Shown here: piece after piece, positions 11,690-25,640 of the stretch | Layout of the letters: each line of letters begins with the position of its first letter | Position numbering within the stretch: the first letter of the stretch is position 1 | Source: Chamaecyparis obtusa | Lineage: Eukaryota; Streptophyta; Pinopsida; Cupressales; Cupressaceae | DNA: 64,000 bases | Direction of reading: 5' to 3' | NCBI GenBank assembly: GCA_027943335.1 | Contig: BSBK01002080.1 | Span: forward strand, 2,050,001 to 2,114,000 | The notes under the pieces: generated by a model | The model's input: only the letters and a program-made list of their open reading frames with translations | Database searches by the model: none | What the model was told of the DNA's origin: nothing | Program-made: the position numbers and the translations under genes

Positions 11690-14390
11690 ACCTAACCTTA
11701 ATTAGGAAGAACCATTTGAGGTTTTCAATCCAACATTTGAGGAACCCCAATTAGAAAACCCAAAAGAAGAAGAACCATTTGAGAATGTGTTTACTGATGC
11801 CTATGATCACTTGCCTTCACAGCCATCATATAAAGAGTCTTACCATTTAAATGCCCTATTTTCTTACCCAGAATATCTAGATAACATAATGGCTCATCCT
11901 ACCTTCCCTTTTCCTATTCCTACCTAGCAAGGTAACCAAAATCTGAAGAACATTCCTACAACCACACTTCTTAAATTCTATGGACTCATCACAGAGGATC
12001 TAGAGACTTTCCTCTTTGAGTTTGATGTCCTCTTCTGAAGCTATGACTACACCACTAGTGACCATAAGCTCAAATTATTCCCTTCTAGTTTAAAAGAGGC
12101 CACTCTATTGTGGTTTATGAGTTTGGGTGTTGATGCTATAATAGATTGGAATGCAATGTGCACTATGTTTCTTGAGAAGTATAAAGATTATTGCAGAGGA
12201 GGGGACTTAAAAGGAGATGACATATTTAAAATGTCATAGAAGGAAGATGAAACCTTGGAAGACTATGTCTCTGGGTTCATGTTTAGCCTACAACGTAACA
12301 CACAACATGAGCTAAATGAAGAATCTTAAAAGCATTTGTTTTTTAGAGGTGTGAATGATGGGAGCATAGAGGACCTTGACCTTATGGCAGAGGGGACATT
12401 ACTTAGAAGACATGGGATGACATAAAGAGCATATGTCTAAACTATTCTAGAGCTACTATCAAGAAAGGAAGAGGCTTTAGAGCCTTGCCTCACAAGTCTA
12501 ATGGCACAGGGGTGTCGAAAATGGAGCTATCCAATCTATTGTTAGATTTCAAGCAACACATCATTAATGATGTTGCTACTCAGTTGGACACAATGCAAGC
12601 AAGGAGAAAGAAAGATGAAGTTGATGCAATGTTAACAGAGTACTGTCCACATTGTAGGGAGAAGAAAAATAATTGTCGGTGTAAGTTTGTTGCAAGCTTG
12701 GAGTCCTAACCTATGCCTACCAAGTTTAAAGCCATTGATGAGAATGGAGAGGTGCTCTACATTGCCCAGTGAAGGCCATGGGCTCAAAGACTAGGTATTC
12801 CCCAAGATCCTCTTCAAAATTTTAATAATAATAATGCATGGAAAAATTAATAGCATAGTGGATTTAGTGGGTATAATAGTTGGCAGTAGCCTCAGCAAGG
12901 TTGGCAACAACCTCAGCAAGGATGGCAGTAGTATCAGCCAAGTTGGCAACAACCTCAGCAAGGATGGAAACAACCTCAGCAAGGTTGGCAGCAACATCAG
13001 CCAGGATGGCAGCAATCTCAACAGGGTTGGTCACAACCTCAGCAACCCTGGAAACAACCCCAATAGGGGTGGCAACAACCACAGAATTGGATGAACCAAT
13101 CAAACTAGAAAAATTTGATGCCTCCTCCTACAACCAACACTACTTCTCCTAAATAGACTCAATTTCCTACTCAGCCTACTCCTAATCCCAACAATGCTAA
13201 ACCAACAACACAACAGTAGAGCTATGCAATTTCCCTGAATAATATCCATTTAAGATCTAGCACAACCCTTCCTCCTCCACAATAGCCTATCATTACCAAA
13301 GTTGAGGATGCCTCAGCAGAACCAACTAAGGTACCAGTCCAACCCGTTGCTCCTGTAGCACAAGAACCCCCATTTCCTCATAGGTTGGAGGAACAAGTTA
13401 GGCCAGTGGAAAATCAAGCAGTGTTGGATTTTCTTGCCCAACTAAAGAAAATGATAGTAAAAATTCATTTGTTAGATGTCATAAAGGAAGTACCTGCATA
13501 TACTAAAGCCATCAAGGAAGCTTGTATCAAATAGCCTAGGAGGAAGAAAAAGGATCCTAAAACCATACATTTTCTAGGATAGTTATCTGATCTAATGTTG
13601 GAGAAATTGATAGTTCCCAAGTATATTGATCCTGGTAGCCCTATGGTTACAGTCACTATTCAAGGAATGCAAGTCCAAAATGCTCTAGTTTATTTAGGTG
13701 CATCCATAAATGTCATGACCAAGGAAGTAATGTCTTAGTTACATATCATCGGTCTTAGGGAAATCCCAACCATCCTTTAGCTTGTTGATAGTTCCACCAT
13801 TACACTTGATGGGATGGTAGAGGATGTAATAGTCACCTTGAATTCTTGGGAATATCCAGTTGACTTTGTTGTCCTTTCTCCAAAGGCTAACATGGGAGGA
13901 TATCCAATAATTCTAAGCATACCTTAGCTGGCTACTGCAAATGCCTATATAGCTTGTCAGTCAAGAAAAATGACTATATCCAATGGAGTCAACACTAAAA
14001 ATATGACTTTATATTCTCCAGCTCAACCTCTGTTGCAAGATGACTGGATAATCTAGCTAGATTTGGATGATATTGAACCTAAGGTCAATTCCATTCATCA
14101 GTTAATGATGATATCCAGTGAACCTTTTGTAGCTTCTAGGGGAGATGGTGAAATCATTTCCTCCATAATTATAAATGACTATGGTGTACAATCCTAACTA
14201 TGTTCCCAAGAGGACTATGTTCTTGAAAGTTTTTTACCACCTTTTGATGTTCTGCAGTATTCATAAACTTTTGAATTTCTTCATACATTATTGCCTCATG
14301 AAATGGAGTCTTCCCAAATTTCTCAACTGTCCATGGCAGAAAATTCACTAAGCTCTAGGTCAGTTCAGGAGAGGAGTTAAATGTAAACAG
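11690..14390 (+). pseudogene. G1 gag and protease, degenerate
   Basis: A capsid-like region (about 11703-12480; LKLFPSSLKEATLLWFMSL is retrotransposon-gag-like) reads in one frame. A frameshift near 12480 leads to a second frame running to about 14380. That frame holds a Cys/His cluster (CPHCREKKNNCRC near 12645), a Gly-Trp-Gln repeat (12866-13090) and an aspartic protease segment near 13680 whose catalytic Asp is replaced (VYLGASINVM where families have D-L-G-A-S). More than 15 in-frame stops are present, mostly TAG where Gln fits. It is not functional. Confidence 0.82.
12866..13090 (+). repeat. 21-bp tandem repeat encoding GWQQPQQ in G1 gag
   Basis: About ten units close to GGTTGGCAACAACCTCAGCAA encode a 7-residue Gly-Trp-Gln-Gln-Pro-Gln-Gln repeat. 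Some units have TAG (12887, 12929, 13064) at a position where sibling units have CAA or CAG. Long frames on the opposite strand and in other phases here are by-products of the repeat. Confidence 0.85.
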
Positions 14391-14394
14391 TGTT

Positions 14395-15861
14395 TTGACT
14401 CTCTCTCAGCAGACATATGTCTTGCAGCTTCTAAAAGAACATCAATCAACCTTTGCTTGGGATTATACTAACATGAAAGGCTTAGACCCTAAGCTCTACA
14501 CTCAAAAAATTTATATCAGTCCTAAATTTAGACCTATTCACCAACCTCAGCAAAGGGTTAACCCAGCTCTAAGGGATATAGTTAAGAATGAGCTATAGAA
14601 GTTGTTAAATGCTGGCTTCACATATCCCATTTCTGACAGTCACTGGGTCTCCCCTCTTGTTATAGTACCTAAGAAAGGAGGGAAGTGGAGAGTTTGTGTT
14701 GATTATAGGGAGCTTAACATAGCCACTAAGAAGGACCACTTTCCATTACCATTCATAGATCAAGTCCTTGATAACCTAGCTGGAAAGAAATACTTCTCTT
14801 TTCTGGATAGATTCAATCATATGATCAGATACAAATAGCCCTTGAAGACCAGGATAAGACAACTTTCACCTGCCCATGGGGCACATTTGACTATTCAGTG
14901 CTATCTTTTGGGTTGTGTAATGCCCCTGGTACTTTCCAACGAGCTGTGATTAGTATATTCTTAGAAATATCTCTACTAATTGCATGGAGATTTACATGGA
15001 TGACTTTACTACCTATGGGTATACTTTTGATGAGGCCAAGGTAAATTTGGAGAAAGTTCTTTAGAGATGCGGTGATTATAACCTCTCTCTCAATAGTGAA
15101 AAGTGCTTCATGATGATGGAAGAAGGGGTTGTCTTAGGACATTTAATATCTTCAAAAGGTATTCAAGTTGACCCTACCAAGATTGAACTGATTAGCACAT
15201 TACCTACTCCAGCAAAACAAAAAGATGTGCAAAGTTTTCTTGGACATGTCGGGTATTGTAGAAGGTTTATAAAAGATTTTAGTTAGCTTGCAGCACCACT
15301 GTATAACTTGCTCAAGAAGGATGCTGAATTTGTTTGGGATTCTTAGTGTGCAAAGTCTTTCCTACAACTTAAAGAAGTTCTCACTATAGCACCAGTTTTG
15401 AGAGGACCTAATTGGGGCTTGACTTTTCACATCCATACTAATGCCTTAGACTATGCTATTGGAGCTGTGCTTGGTTAGAAGGTGGACTCAGTTGAGCATG
15501 CAATTTACTTTGTCAGTAAAAATTTGTAGGGCACTGAGTTTAATTACATTGTCATTGAAAAATAACTTCTTGCAGTCATTTATGACCTGAATAAATTTAG
15601 ACACTACATTACTAGATATGAGATCTATGTGCATACTAACCATACTGCTATTAAGTATCTCATGAACAAGCCTACAATCTCTGGAAGATTGGCTCATTGG
15701 TTGTTGCTTATGCAGGAGTTTAAAATTACCATAATAGATAAACCTAGTAAAACCAATGTGGTAGTTGATTTTCTTTCTAGGTTGCATGTACCTGATGATC
15801 TTGCAGCCATTGATGATAGTTTTCTTGATGAACATCTTTTCTTGCTGACTGCACACAATCC
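14395..15861 (+). pseudogene. G1 reverse transcriptase and RNase H, degenerate
   Basis: RT motifs appear in order: HWVSPLVIVPKKGGKWRVCVD (14641-14703), FPLPFIDQVLDNL, TFTCPWGTF, the active site YMDDF near 14993, and GVVLGHLIS. A Ty3-type RNase H follows (FHIHTNALDYAIGAVLG near 15425, then ATRYEIYVHTNH-like motifs near 15620). Frameshifts fall near 14815 and 14980. TAG stops at Gln-like positions include 14596 and those near 15062, 15283, 15345, 15477 and 15527. The frame is cut by copia-2 at 15862 and resumes at 35666. Confidence 0.9.
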
Positions 15862-17350
15862 TGTTGAACTACAACTGATTTGGAATCTGATTGAAGAATC
15901 TATGATTACAAGATCACTGAGTAGTGCTGATTAGATATGTAATATGCTTAAATCAGTATTATGTTGTCATTGATGTTAACTAGTTTGACAGTACTTATCT
16001 TGTAAGTTACTATACCGAGACATCTGAAGAAAGGTGAAAGAGATGAAGAACAGAGAAATCTACATGAGAAAGATGTACATGATAGATGAGGATAAGGAAC
16101 ACATTGAGTAACTTTTTGATGAGTCTATGACTTAATGATATTGACTTTATTATGTTACATTCATCTATGATGAAGTATAGAGCTGAAAGACACAAAGCAG
16201 TGTTGTCAGTAAATGAAGCATTTCTAGTATACACCGATGGAGTGCAGTGTATACCAATCATAGTATTAACCAAATAGTGTTCACCGATGCATTTCTTTAT
16301 TAAACTAAGAAAAAAAGAATGAACATAAATAATTAGTTTAGCTGATAAGATTGGTGAGATGGAAAGAGTATAACATCAAGGTAACGGATAATGTTTGTTA
16401 CACAGATCAATGGCTAACAAAATTTAGGAAAGATCTAAAGGATAAGAATCAAACATGTTATTGACACAAGTGCTAAGAAAGTTTGAAGTGACAAAATCTA
16501 TGAATGTGGTGAAGCAGAAAAATCTGATGGTGGAGAAGAAAATAGTTTACATGTCTATATAAGAGAACAAAATTTCTTTAAAGAAGAATGTCGGAAGAAG
16601 TAGAAGTTGTAGGAATATCATGTGAACAAGGTTTTCATGCATTTTGATCATACTAGTTAAGTGAGAACCAAGCTACAAAACAATTACCGAGCTACAAAGA
16701 GCAATTACCGACTGACAGTAAGATGATATAGTATTGAATCTGAAGTGAAATATTGATCAAAAGGATTTGTATGGACTGAATATTGATCTGTAATCTACAT
16801 TTGAAGTTATATTAAGGTAGATCATTTACTGTTACATATTTAACCATTGTATACATTCAAAATCTCTTAACTGAGTGGACTCTGAAAGTCTTATGATGTA
16901 ACATTCATAGAATGAACATTGTTATCCTATCAACCCCATAGTCAGTGTTGGTTGGATGATAACTTCTGGTCTAAAATCCTCTAACAAAGTCACACCTGAC
17001 AGTGTGTTTGTAAACCTTTAACAGGGTTGGGTCTTAACCGACCTCACTTCAAAAGAGTGAACAATTTTGGGTTGCCGATCCCAGGTGGTTTTTTCCTTTA
17101 CAGGGTTTCCACATTAAATCTCTTGTGTTACGTGTTGATTGTGATATTTGTTTATTATCATTCTTTACATGTTACATGTTAGATTTGATCGGTAACTGTT
17201 ATGGTATTAGACTGGTAATTGGTAAAAGCACAAATAGTGAAAGTTATTATTATTTACTGATGAGCAGAAATTGAAGAAATAGTTTTGAATTATACATTTT
17301 GTTTTGGGACACTGGATAACTGATTCACCCCCCTCTCAGTTATTCTAACA
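15862..17350 (+). repeat. copia-2 5' LTR
   Basis: It aligns end to end with 34172-35660. Its left edge is fixed by target AATCC and its right edge by the primer site at 17353. Confidence 0.93.
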
Positions 17351-17352
17351 AT

Positions 17353-17364
17353 TGGTATCAGAGC
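17353..17364 (+). other. copia-2 primer binding site
   Basis: TGGTATCAGAGC, the initiator tRNA-Met-type site, two bases after the LTR. Confidence 0.92.
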
Positions 17365-17413
17365 ATTGGTTTCTTAGAACAAGTTTTAAGGACTTAAGTA
17401 TAAAGGTCTCAAG

Positions 17414-20400
17414 ATGTATAAAAGGGAAGTACTGAAACAGAACAAAGAGAACTTCACAATATGGAAAAGCTAGATGAAGTTGCACATATCTAGAATTGGA
17501 AACTATGCACTAGATCTAATGGAGAATGGCTACATACAACTGCCCACTGGTCCCCTTAACTCTTGATCAACTAAAGGACAAGCATGAACACAATGTTACT
17601 ATGATGGAACTTGTTTCTGCCTATACCAACATTGAATTTGAAGATATTAAGACATGCACAACTACCAAAGCAATGTGGGTTAAATTAACACTAATATACA
17701 ATGGAGATATGAATGTCAAAAGAGCCTGAGCTAAAAGTCTGAGAGGTAGATTTGATGATATGAGAATGAAAGAAGGTGATAACATTGTCCAATATTCAAA
17801 TAGACTCAAAGAGGTGGTACATGCTATTAGAGCATCTAATGGAGTGATTGATGATGAAATAGTAATTAGCAAGATTCTCAGAACTTTGCTACTAGTTTAT
17901 GCAATCAGGATTTCCGCAATTCATGAAACAAGAGCTACATCCAACCTTACTCTTGACACTCTGATTGGTAAAATTACAACTTTTGAATTAAACAACTTTG
18001 ATAAAAGTGTTATTCCTTCTTTTGAATCCTCTTTCATGTCTCCTTTGAAGATTGAAAAGTCTAGCAGGAATAGCAAGAATTGTGATAGTGATGACAATAT
18101 CAATGATGAACTTGATGAGCTTGAAGCTCTTATGGCCAAAAGATTACCCAAAGGAAAAGGAAGGTATAGAGGTAAGCTACCTTTGACATGCTTTAATTGT
18201 AAAGAATTCAGTCACATCACTGCTAGATGTCGTCAGAAGAAAGATGATGATAGATCCAAAGACCAATCTAAAGGAAGCTATGTGAGAAGAGTCAACAGAG
18301 GTTACCGACACAATGATAGAGACAACTGAGACAAAAAAGGAAAAAAAAGTATGTTACATAGCTGAATATATTGAAACTGAATCTAATTCTAATGATGATA
18401 TAGAAGTTGTATTTGTTTATATGAAAGATGACTCAGGGGAGGAAGAGAAACATGAAGAGACAACACTGATCTCTAAAATAAGCAAAAATGATACATGGAT
18501 CATAGACAGTGGTTGTACACATCATATGACTGGTGATGTAGAGAAGTTTGATCATCTTTCTGAATATAATGGAGGATCTGTGAGAATGGGAAATGATGCA
18601 CCTTGTATGATAAGAGGTAAAGGCTCACTGATGATTAATGATAGAATACAATGTGAAAATGCATACTGGCTAGATGGACTAAACTATAATCTGTTAAGTG
18701 TGGCTCAACTGAACAATTCAGGCCACCGACTGGCTTTTGAGAGAAAAAAGGTGAAGATCTATGATGATGGAGGAAGACTTGTCAGAACTGGTACACAATC
18801 TAGAGGTAATCTATTCTATCTTGATATGGATCAGTCTTCTTGTTTGTTAATAAAGGATGAAGATGCTTGGTTGTGGCATAGAAGGTTATGCCATGTGAAC
18901 TTTGACAACATGATCAAGATTACTAGAAAGAAAAGAGTTAGAGGATTGCTTAACTTGACAAAACCTAATCATGTCATGTGCCATGAATGTCAGAAAGGTA
19001 AGATGACTAAGTCTAGTTTTAAAATCAAAGACTATTCAACAAAGAAGATACTTGAGTTGGTTCATACCGATCTATGTGGTCCTATGAGAACTCAGAGCTA
19101 CTCTGGTGATAGATATTTTATTCTTTTTGTTGATGACTATACTAGACTGATGATTTTTATGTTTTTGAAAGAGAAATCTGAAGCTTTTAAAATGTTTAAG
19201 TGGTATAAAGCTAAGGTAGAGAAAGAAATTGGAAAGGAAATAAAATGCTTAAGATCTGATAGAGGAGGTGAATTTATCTCTGATGAATTTACTAATTTTT
19301 GTAATGAGCATGGAATCAAAAGATAGGTATCTGCACCGAGGACACCTCAGCAAAATGGCATTGCTGAAAGGAGGAATGGGACTATAATTTACTGTGCTAG
19401 AACATTGATGATAGAGAAGAATGTTGCTCAAACATATTGGAGGGAAGTTTTCAGTACAGTTGTGTATGTTCTTAACTGAGTACAACTAAAGAAGGCCTCC
19501 AACTGAACACCTTATGAGCTATGGTTTGGACGCAAACTAACTCTAAGTTACAAATAAGATAGTTGAAAGTACTAATATTAGTGTTGATGACTTTGATGAT
19601 AAGAACTCATAGGAAAGTACAAAGGAATTGGAAGACTATGGTAGATTCACTTACATTGAACATCCAGAGTATCTACCAATGCCACAAGCTGTAACAACTA
19701 ATCAGCAGGGAAACAATGTAGGACAACAGGCAACATAAACAGAGGAACAAGATGGAGCTACCAAGCAAGGAAATGACCCTAAACAGGATGAGCAAGAAAG
19801 GAGAAACTGAGTTCTAGCTAGTTTTTTTAGAATACATCATCCTAAAACACAAATCATTGGAGACAGACATGCTGGAATGTAGACTAGAAGCAAAATAAGA
19901 TAAGGTACATGTCTAATTTGTGAATTTGAACCTAAAACTATGAAAGTTGCATTAGAGAATGAAGAATGGGTTAATGCAATGAAGGAGGAAATAGAGCAAA
20001 TAGAGAAGAACAAAACCTGGTCCTTAGTACCTTGACCAAAAGATAAGAATGTTATCGGTACTAAGTGGATATACAGGAATAAATTGAATGAAAATGGTGA
20101 AGTCACAAGAAATAAAGCTAGATTGGTATGCAAGGGATATGCACAGGAAGAAGGGATTGACTATGGTGAAACATTTGCACCTATTGCTAGATTAGAAGGA
20201 GTTAGAATGCTACTTGCATATGCTACACACAAGAAATTTAAAGTCTATCAAATGGATGTGAAGTCAGCATTTTTAAATGGTATACTTAAAGAAGAGGTCT
20301 ACATCGAAAAACCTGAAGGATTTGTTGATCCTGACAATAAAGACATGGTATGTAGATTACATAAAGCTTTATATGGATTAAAGCAAGCACCTAGAGCATG

Positions 20401-21070
20401 GTATGAAAGACTGCATACTTGTTAAGTATTGGATTTGTTAGAACATGTGAAAACATCAATCTATATATGAAAGGTGATACTGATGATACTATTATCACTA
20501 CTAAAATATTTGTTGATGACATTATTTTTGGAGGCTCAGATCTTGTATGCAAGACATTTGCTGATGAGATGCAAAAGGAATTTGAAATGTCTATGTTCGG
20601 AGAGATTAAATTCTTTCTTGGACTACAAGTGATTCAGAAGAGTGATGGGATATTCATCACATAATCTAAATACATAAAGGAAGTACTGAAGACATTTGGC
20701 ATGGAAGATGCTAAACCTGTGGGAACAATGATGCCTACTAGATGCAAATTGACAAATGAGGATGAAACTATAGAGGTAAACTAGACACTTTACTATCCAT
20801 GATTGGTAAGTTAATGTACGCAGTTCACAATAGACCAGATATAGCACATGTTGTGGGTATTGTTGTAAGATTTTTTGCTAATCCTAGAGAATCACACATG
20901 ATAGCTAAAAAAAGGATCTTAAGATACCTGAAGAAAATAGAGAACTATGGATTATGGTATCCTAAGGAGGGGAAGTTTGAACTAAAAGTTTACACCAATG
21001 CTGATTGGGCTGGAAATGTGGATGATAGAGAAAGCACCACCAGAGGAGCATTTTTCTTTGGTGAAAGACT
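17414..21070 (+). pseudogene. copia-2 gag-pol, 5' part, degenerate
   Basis: It starts at ATG 17414. Gag is followed by a CX2CX4HX4C knuckle near 18190 (CFNCKEFSHITARC), protease (DSGCTHHMTGD near 18510), integrase with an intact HRRLCH...CHECQKG zinc site, VDDYTR and RSDRGGEF, then RT ([36 protein letters not shown] near 20510) and the start of RNase H (YTNADWAG). Frameshifts occur near 17560, 18300 and 20420. A deletion near 19545 removes the segment after the integrase core that copia-1 retains. Stops include TAG for Gln at 17471, 19324 and 19880, CGA-to-TGA candidates at 17727, 19477 and 20033, and TAA at 20662. It belongs to the same broad copia group as copia-1 but is a distinct family. 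Confidence 0.9.
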
Positions 21071-23469
21071 TGTTAGCATCTAGAAAAATTTTCATGGCTT
21101 CATCATCTTTTCCCTAGTCTCTGTAATTTTTTCCATGTCCTTGGCTTGAAACCTTAGGTCAAAATTGAAAAATCTAGCTGTTGGGATATGAAACCCTAGT
21201 CTGTCTTAGCACTTTTCTAATTGTGGATTACCTTTTTTAGTCACTAAAGTCCTAAAATACCCATGTGAAAATGGGTTAGGTTCACTTTATGTGTTTCATG
21301 GTTAGGTTTCATGTTGGGGTCCCCCTTTAATATTTTCCCTAAGTCTAGTTGTCTCCCACAATAATTTTTCCTAAGTTCGACCCTTTAAAATTGTGTGGCT
21401 ATCATTGTTCCACAAGGCTATTTTCTATCAGAGTTTCTAACATGTGGTATAGCAACAGGGCACCATCTATCCTGGAGGGCCCAGTTTCTCAATCTCAGAT
21501 TCTAGATCTATGGCAGGCATATGATCTCATGGAATCTTTCTAGGCCATGAGATCATGTGCCAGCCATCCGATTAGCCAGTGGTATGATGTCCTTGTGGGT
21601 CTAGTCCTAGGTCATGCCACCATGTTTGATTCTTATTGGTTGACATGGATAGTGAGGTGGAAGTATGTCAGATGGACCTATGTGCGATGAAAAAGTTGTT
21701 TTTCCACCTACCTGATTTCATGATGTGGCATTTTCTTATTGGTCAGCGAGTTTGTTGATAATTTGGCAGGTGTTAATGGGACTTGGTTGCTAGCATGTCC
21801 TTGAGGGTCCTGACATCCATAAAAAATTGATGGTTGGCGTATGATCTTATGGGTTTTGTCAGAGCTATGAGATCTTACGCCAATCATCAATTTTACTTTA
21901 TCCTCAGGCTACAACGGGTGGGTCCTCTGACAATTGGAGCTGACATGTGCTATTTTTATTACCTGAGTGGGAAGGTGATGAGGATGTGTTAGTGGGCCTG
22001 AATCTTTTGAAGGATGGTAGATTCAAGATCTACGGTTGTCTTAAGTTTGCATGGAATCTTTCTGGGCCATGTGATCTTAAGACAACCATCTAATTAAAAG
22101 GTTTATTTTTAGTGGGTTCAACATGCTACATATCACTGATGTGCTCTCTTTTCATTGGTTGTTGACTGCTAGTGTGGCCATCGACTTTTCAAAGGGTTTG
22201 TGACTATTGTGGGGATTAATGTGAACCTCCCGATTTGTCAGGAAAGTGCTAGGATGGACGGTCACATTTTAAACTCTATCTGGATAACTTTTGTAGTTCA
22301 AATTCAAATTTTTAGAGGGTTTTCCAGTGATAGAAGGACTGATTTTTAATGTTTTAGCGGCTGGGTTTGGTAGGATTTGATTTCGCTGACTATTGCAGAA
22401 TGGCCTAGGGTGTCTGATGACTGATTCGAGGGATTTTTGTACTGTGATGGAGTTTCTTGAGGTGTGTTGCAAGTGGATAATCTACCTATTCAACATGGTA
22501 AAATTCATGAATTTATGATCTTTAGTACACAGGTAAGAGGAATTACCATAATTATAGATCATTCTTGGATCTATTTCTCTCCAAGCTGCTTGGTTTTCCC
22601 CCAATTGTAATAAATTCTTGGTTGATCTTAGTTGGTTTTGTGGGTAAAACCCTAACCCTAATCATCCATAGCTTGTTGCATCCTATTTTGTGATCCCAAG
22701 ATGATTAGGGGGTATATATGGTCGACTTTTTGATTTTGTAGTGTCGGTTGATGTTTTGTTGAAAATCAATACGAAGACTGAACAAGGAGAGCTTGGATTT
22801 TGGGTCTTGTTCCTAGTAGTTGTCATCTTGGTAATGTATTAATTCTGAAAGTTCTAATGAGAATACACTTGAATTCTTGTCCCAAATTTATGATTGTCTT
22901 CTTGTCTTGATTTTGGATTCATATATGTTAAATTCACAAAGTGAGTTAGCATATGGTAAACAAAGAGTATTGTGAGGTTATCTTGGAGTTCCTAAAAAAG
23001 TTAGGATTAAAGTCTTTAGGGTGATTTCAGTGTGTCCATGGTTGGATAAGGATCTTGATGATCAGGTTTAGGAGTGAGAGGGATAATAGGAAAAGTACTT
23101 ATCCTGAGTTCAAGAGTATTTGATTTAGGATTTTTAGTTGATCTATATTATTGGGTGACTCTATGCCCTAGGTTAAGGCACTGATCCTTTCTTTGGAAGT
23201 TGTTCATCATCATCCATGAGACATATAAATGATGAAATCTTTAAACCAGTTTCTAAATGATATAAATGCTTAATATTTAGTGATTCCTTTCAAGAAGTGA
23301 ATCAAAGGTACACCTACCTAAGCATCTAGGCTCAAAGTGTAGGAGGATCTCTTTGATCCTTATTAATTGGCCCTTTTCCTTGTAGACTATGGAAGTGGTG
23401 ATAGATTCATTGACATTAAGTTGTCAATCATAGTGTAAACCTGCAAGTAGAAAGAAAAGTGAACCAACA
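21071..23469 (+). repeat. G2 5' LTR
   Basis: It begins TGTTAGCATCTAG and ends GAACCAACA. It aligns throughout with 30873-33273, with scattered differences that are mostly transitions. It has no reading frame of note. Confidence 0.92.
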
Positions 23470-23471
23470 AA

Positions 23472-23489
23472 TGGTGACTCTTTTGGGGA
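23472..23489 (+). other. G2 primer binding site
   Basis: TGGTGACTCTTTTGGGGA lies two bases after the LTR. Its TGG start and GGGGA end match the layout of plant gypsy primer sites of the TGGCGACTC... type. I do not assign the tRNA. Confidence 0.6.
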
Positions 23490-23611
23490 GAGTCTAGAGA
23501 TAAAAAATTTTAAGTGGACTCTTGTTTTTCCTATTATATTCAGTTAAAGATTTCCCACTTTGGTGGGTGGCAACTCAAAGAGGTTAGAAATGGTGTTATA
23601 AACTACAAATC

Positions 23612-25640
23612 ATGGACAAAAGAAGGAATACTAGGTCCTTTGTCAAGAAAAATCTAGAGGTTACTCTGGAACAATTGCCTAGATAGGAAAAGAAGAGTTG
23701 GATCAGAATAAATGGAGAGTCTACTAGTGCTCCCATGAGAGAACAAAGAAATACCAGAAGTAGAGCACCACATGCATCCTCTAATGAGGAAGATTCACAA
23801 TGCAAGAGTTCTAGATCAAATAGTGGTCACTTAGAAGATAAATTTTATGATACCCAAGAGGCAGTATTTCAAGATAAGGGTTCATTACCTATAGGGCAGG
23901 ATGAACAAGCTAGAGAAAGAGGTTTTGGACCAAATTTAGATCCTGATGAGGATATGTTCAGAAGGCAACCCATGAGACCAAGACAAGTCCATTTCCCATA
24001 TCAAAGTCTCACTGATATGGATGTGTCATCAAGTTTTGATGATATTATGATAGACCTAGATGATTTAAGTGCACTAAAGTTATAGTTGGCAAAGCAAGAT
24101 AGCATACATAAGAGGTTACAAAAGGAGAGAGAAGTTGAAAAGGTGAATGCTTTGATAGAAAGAGAGTCTCTTCTTAGAAAGATCAATGAGTTGAAGGAGA
24201 GAAACAAGATGCTTGCTTCTACTCCTAAGACTTTGCATAATGATGTCTTTGGTGATCTTGATGCTTTAAGAAGTGCATAGGAGTGCCTACTGCAAGACCA
24301 TGAGTTTGATAAAGAGGGCCCTATGGTTAGACAGGTTCAAAGTTATGCTTCCCTCCCTAAAGATAAAGATGGACATGAGATCACTAGGCCTACAATTGCT
24401 ACTTGTGAAAAAGGAAAGAAAAAGATGGTGGGACATCAGACAAATAAATCATTGACAATACTAGGGGTCCCACCACCCAATTCAAATAAGGACACAGAGA
24501 TGGAGAGAAGAAGAAAAGAAGATGAAGAGCTAGCAAGAGAATTAGAGAAGGCTGAAGTTGAAGCTTCCATTGCAGAAAAGAGAAGAAAGATCCAGTTCTT
24601 GAAGGCTTCATCTTCCAATGCTCTTGGCCCATCTGATACTGAACTAGGTATGCCATCTATGACTACTATTGTTCCACTTAGTAATGCTACTACTAGTTCA
24701 ATTCCTTCTTCATCTGCTAAGATAGGTGTTGGTCCTAGGCAATAGTCAAATGCACAAGTAGATGGGAATGTAAATGTAAATGTTAATGTTGATCCTAGGG
24801 TTAATACTAGTTCAAGTTTTCAAAGAAGACCTATGCAACTAGAGGGTTATAGGCAAATTAGTTTTGATGGAATTCTTGGCTACCCAAATGCTTTTCCAAC
24901 TGATATAAGAGATAAGATACCTAGATTTGCTGGTAATAATGCTATTAGTTGTGAAGAACATCTTAGGTTATTTGTTAATATGCTAAATGATTATGAGGTA
25001 GAGCATGAGGATGTAGTCATGAAATTATTTGTTCAATCTCTAGTGGAAGATGCTAGAGATTGGTTTAAGAGACTCCCTGACTGTTGTATTGACACTTGGG
25101 ATTCTTTTGAGAGGTGTTTCAAAGAATAGTATGGTGACGGGCCTAATGCTAGTTTCATGTTGAATGAATTCAACACTATAAGGAAACATCAGAATGAGTC
25201 TGTAGCTGAATTCAATATGTGATTTTAGAAGGGTATGCATAAGTTGTTTCAAGTTATGTGGTTAGATGACAATGTTTGTCTGACCACATACTTCAATGCA
25301 TTTGATGGAAAGATGGGATATTTGTTGAGGGACAAGGAACCAAGAACCCTTAGAGATGTGTTTAGGATTGCTATCAATATTAAAAACAATATGAAAATAT
25401 CAAGAAAGTTGGGTGGAAAAAGAGATGATCCAAAGTTGTTTGGAGACAAGAAGTATAAAAGGGATAATGAAAAGAACGTTGGAAACAAGAGACAAGAGGA
25501 AGATAAATTGGATAAGGTGTTGAATGCATTGAAGGATTTAAAAGCACCTACTAATAGAATTAATAATGCTCCTACCAATGAAAAGCCTCAATTTAACAAT
25601 AATTTCAGTAGGCAGAATTATCCCTAACACCCAATGGAAG
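23612..25640 (+). pseudogene. G2 gag, degenerate
   Basis: ATG 23612 opens the frame shared by the later gag segments. The N-terminal part is rich in Arg, Gln and Glu with a probable coiled coil (about 24090-24600). The capsid-like Retrotrans_gag domain lies at about 24880-25330 (PRFAGNNAISCEEHLRLFVN; DWFKRLPDCCIDTWDSFERCF). Stops are TAG at 23684, 24083, 24278, 24743, 25127 and 25226, TGA at 25220 and TAA at 25625. FKE-stop-YG and NM-stop-F-stop-KG line up with conserved FKEQYG and RFQKG, so the lost codons were CAG, CGA and CAG. A frameshift just after 25627 moves the frame. Confidence 0.85.

Noticed and set aside
12791..13152. Several overlapping repetitive open frames on both strands
   Set aside because: They are other phases of the 21-bp GWQQPQQ repeat.
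23596..23805. 69-codon minus-strand frame with hydrophobic segments
   Set aside because: It is antisense to the G2 gag start, which has family support.
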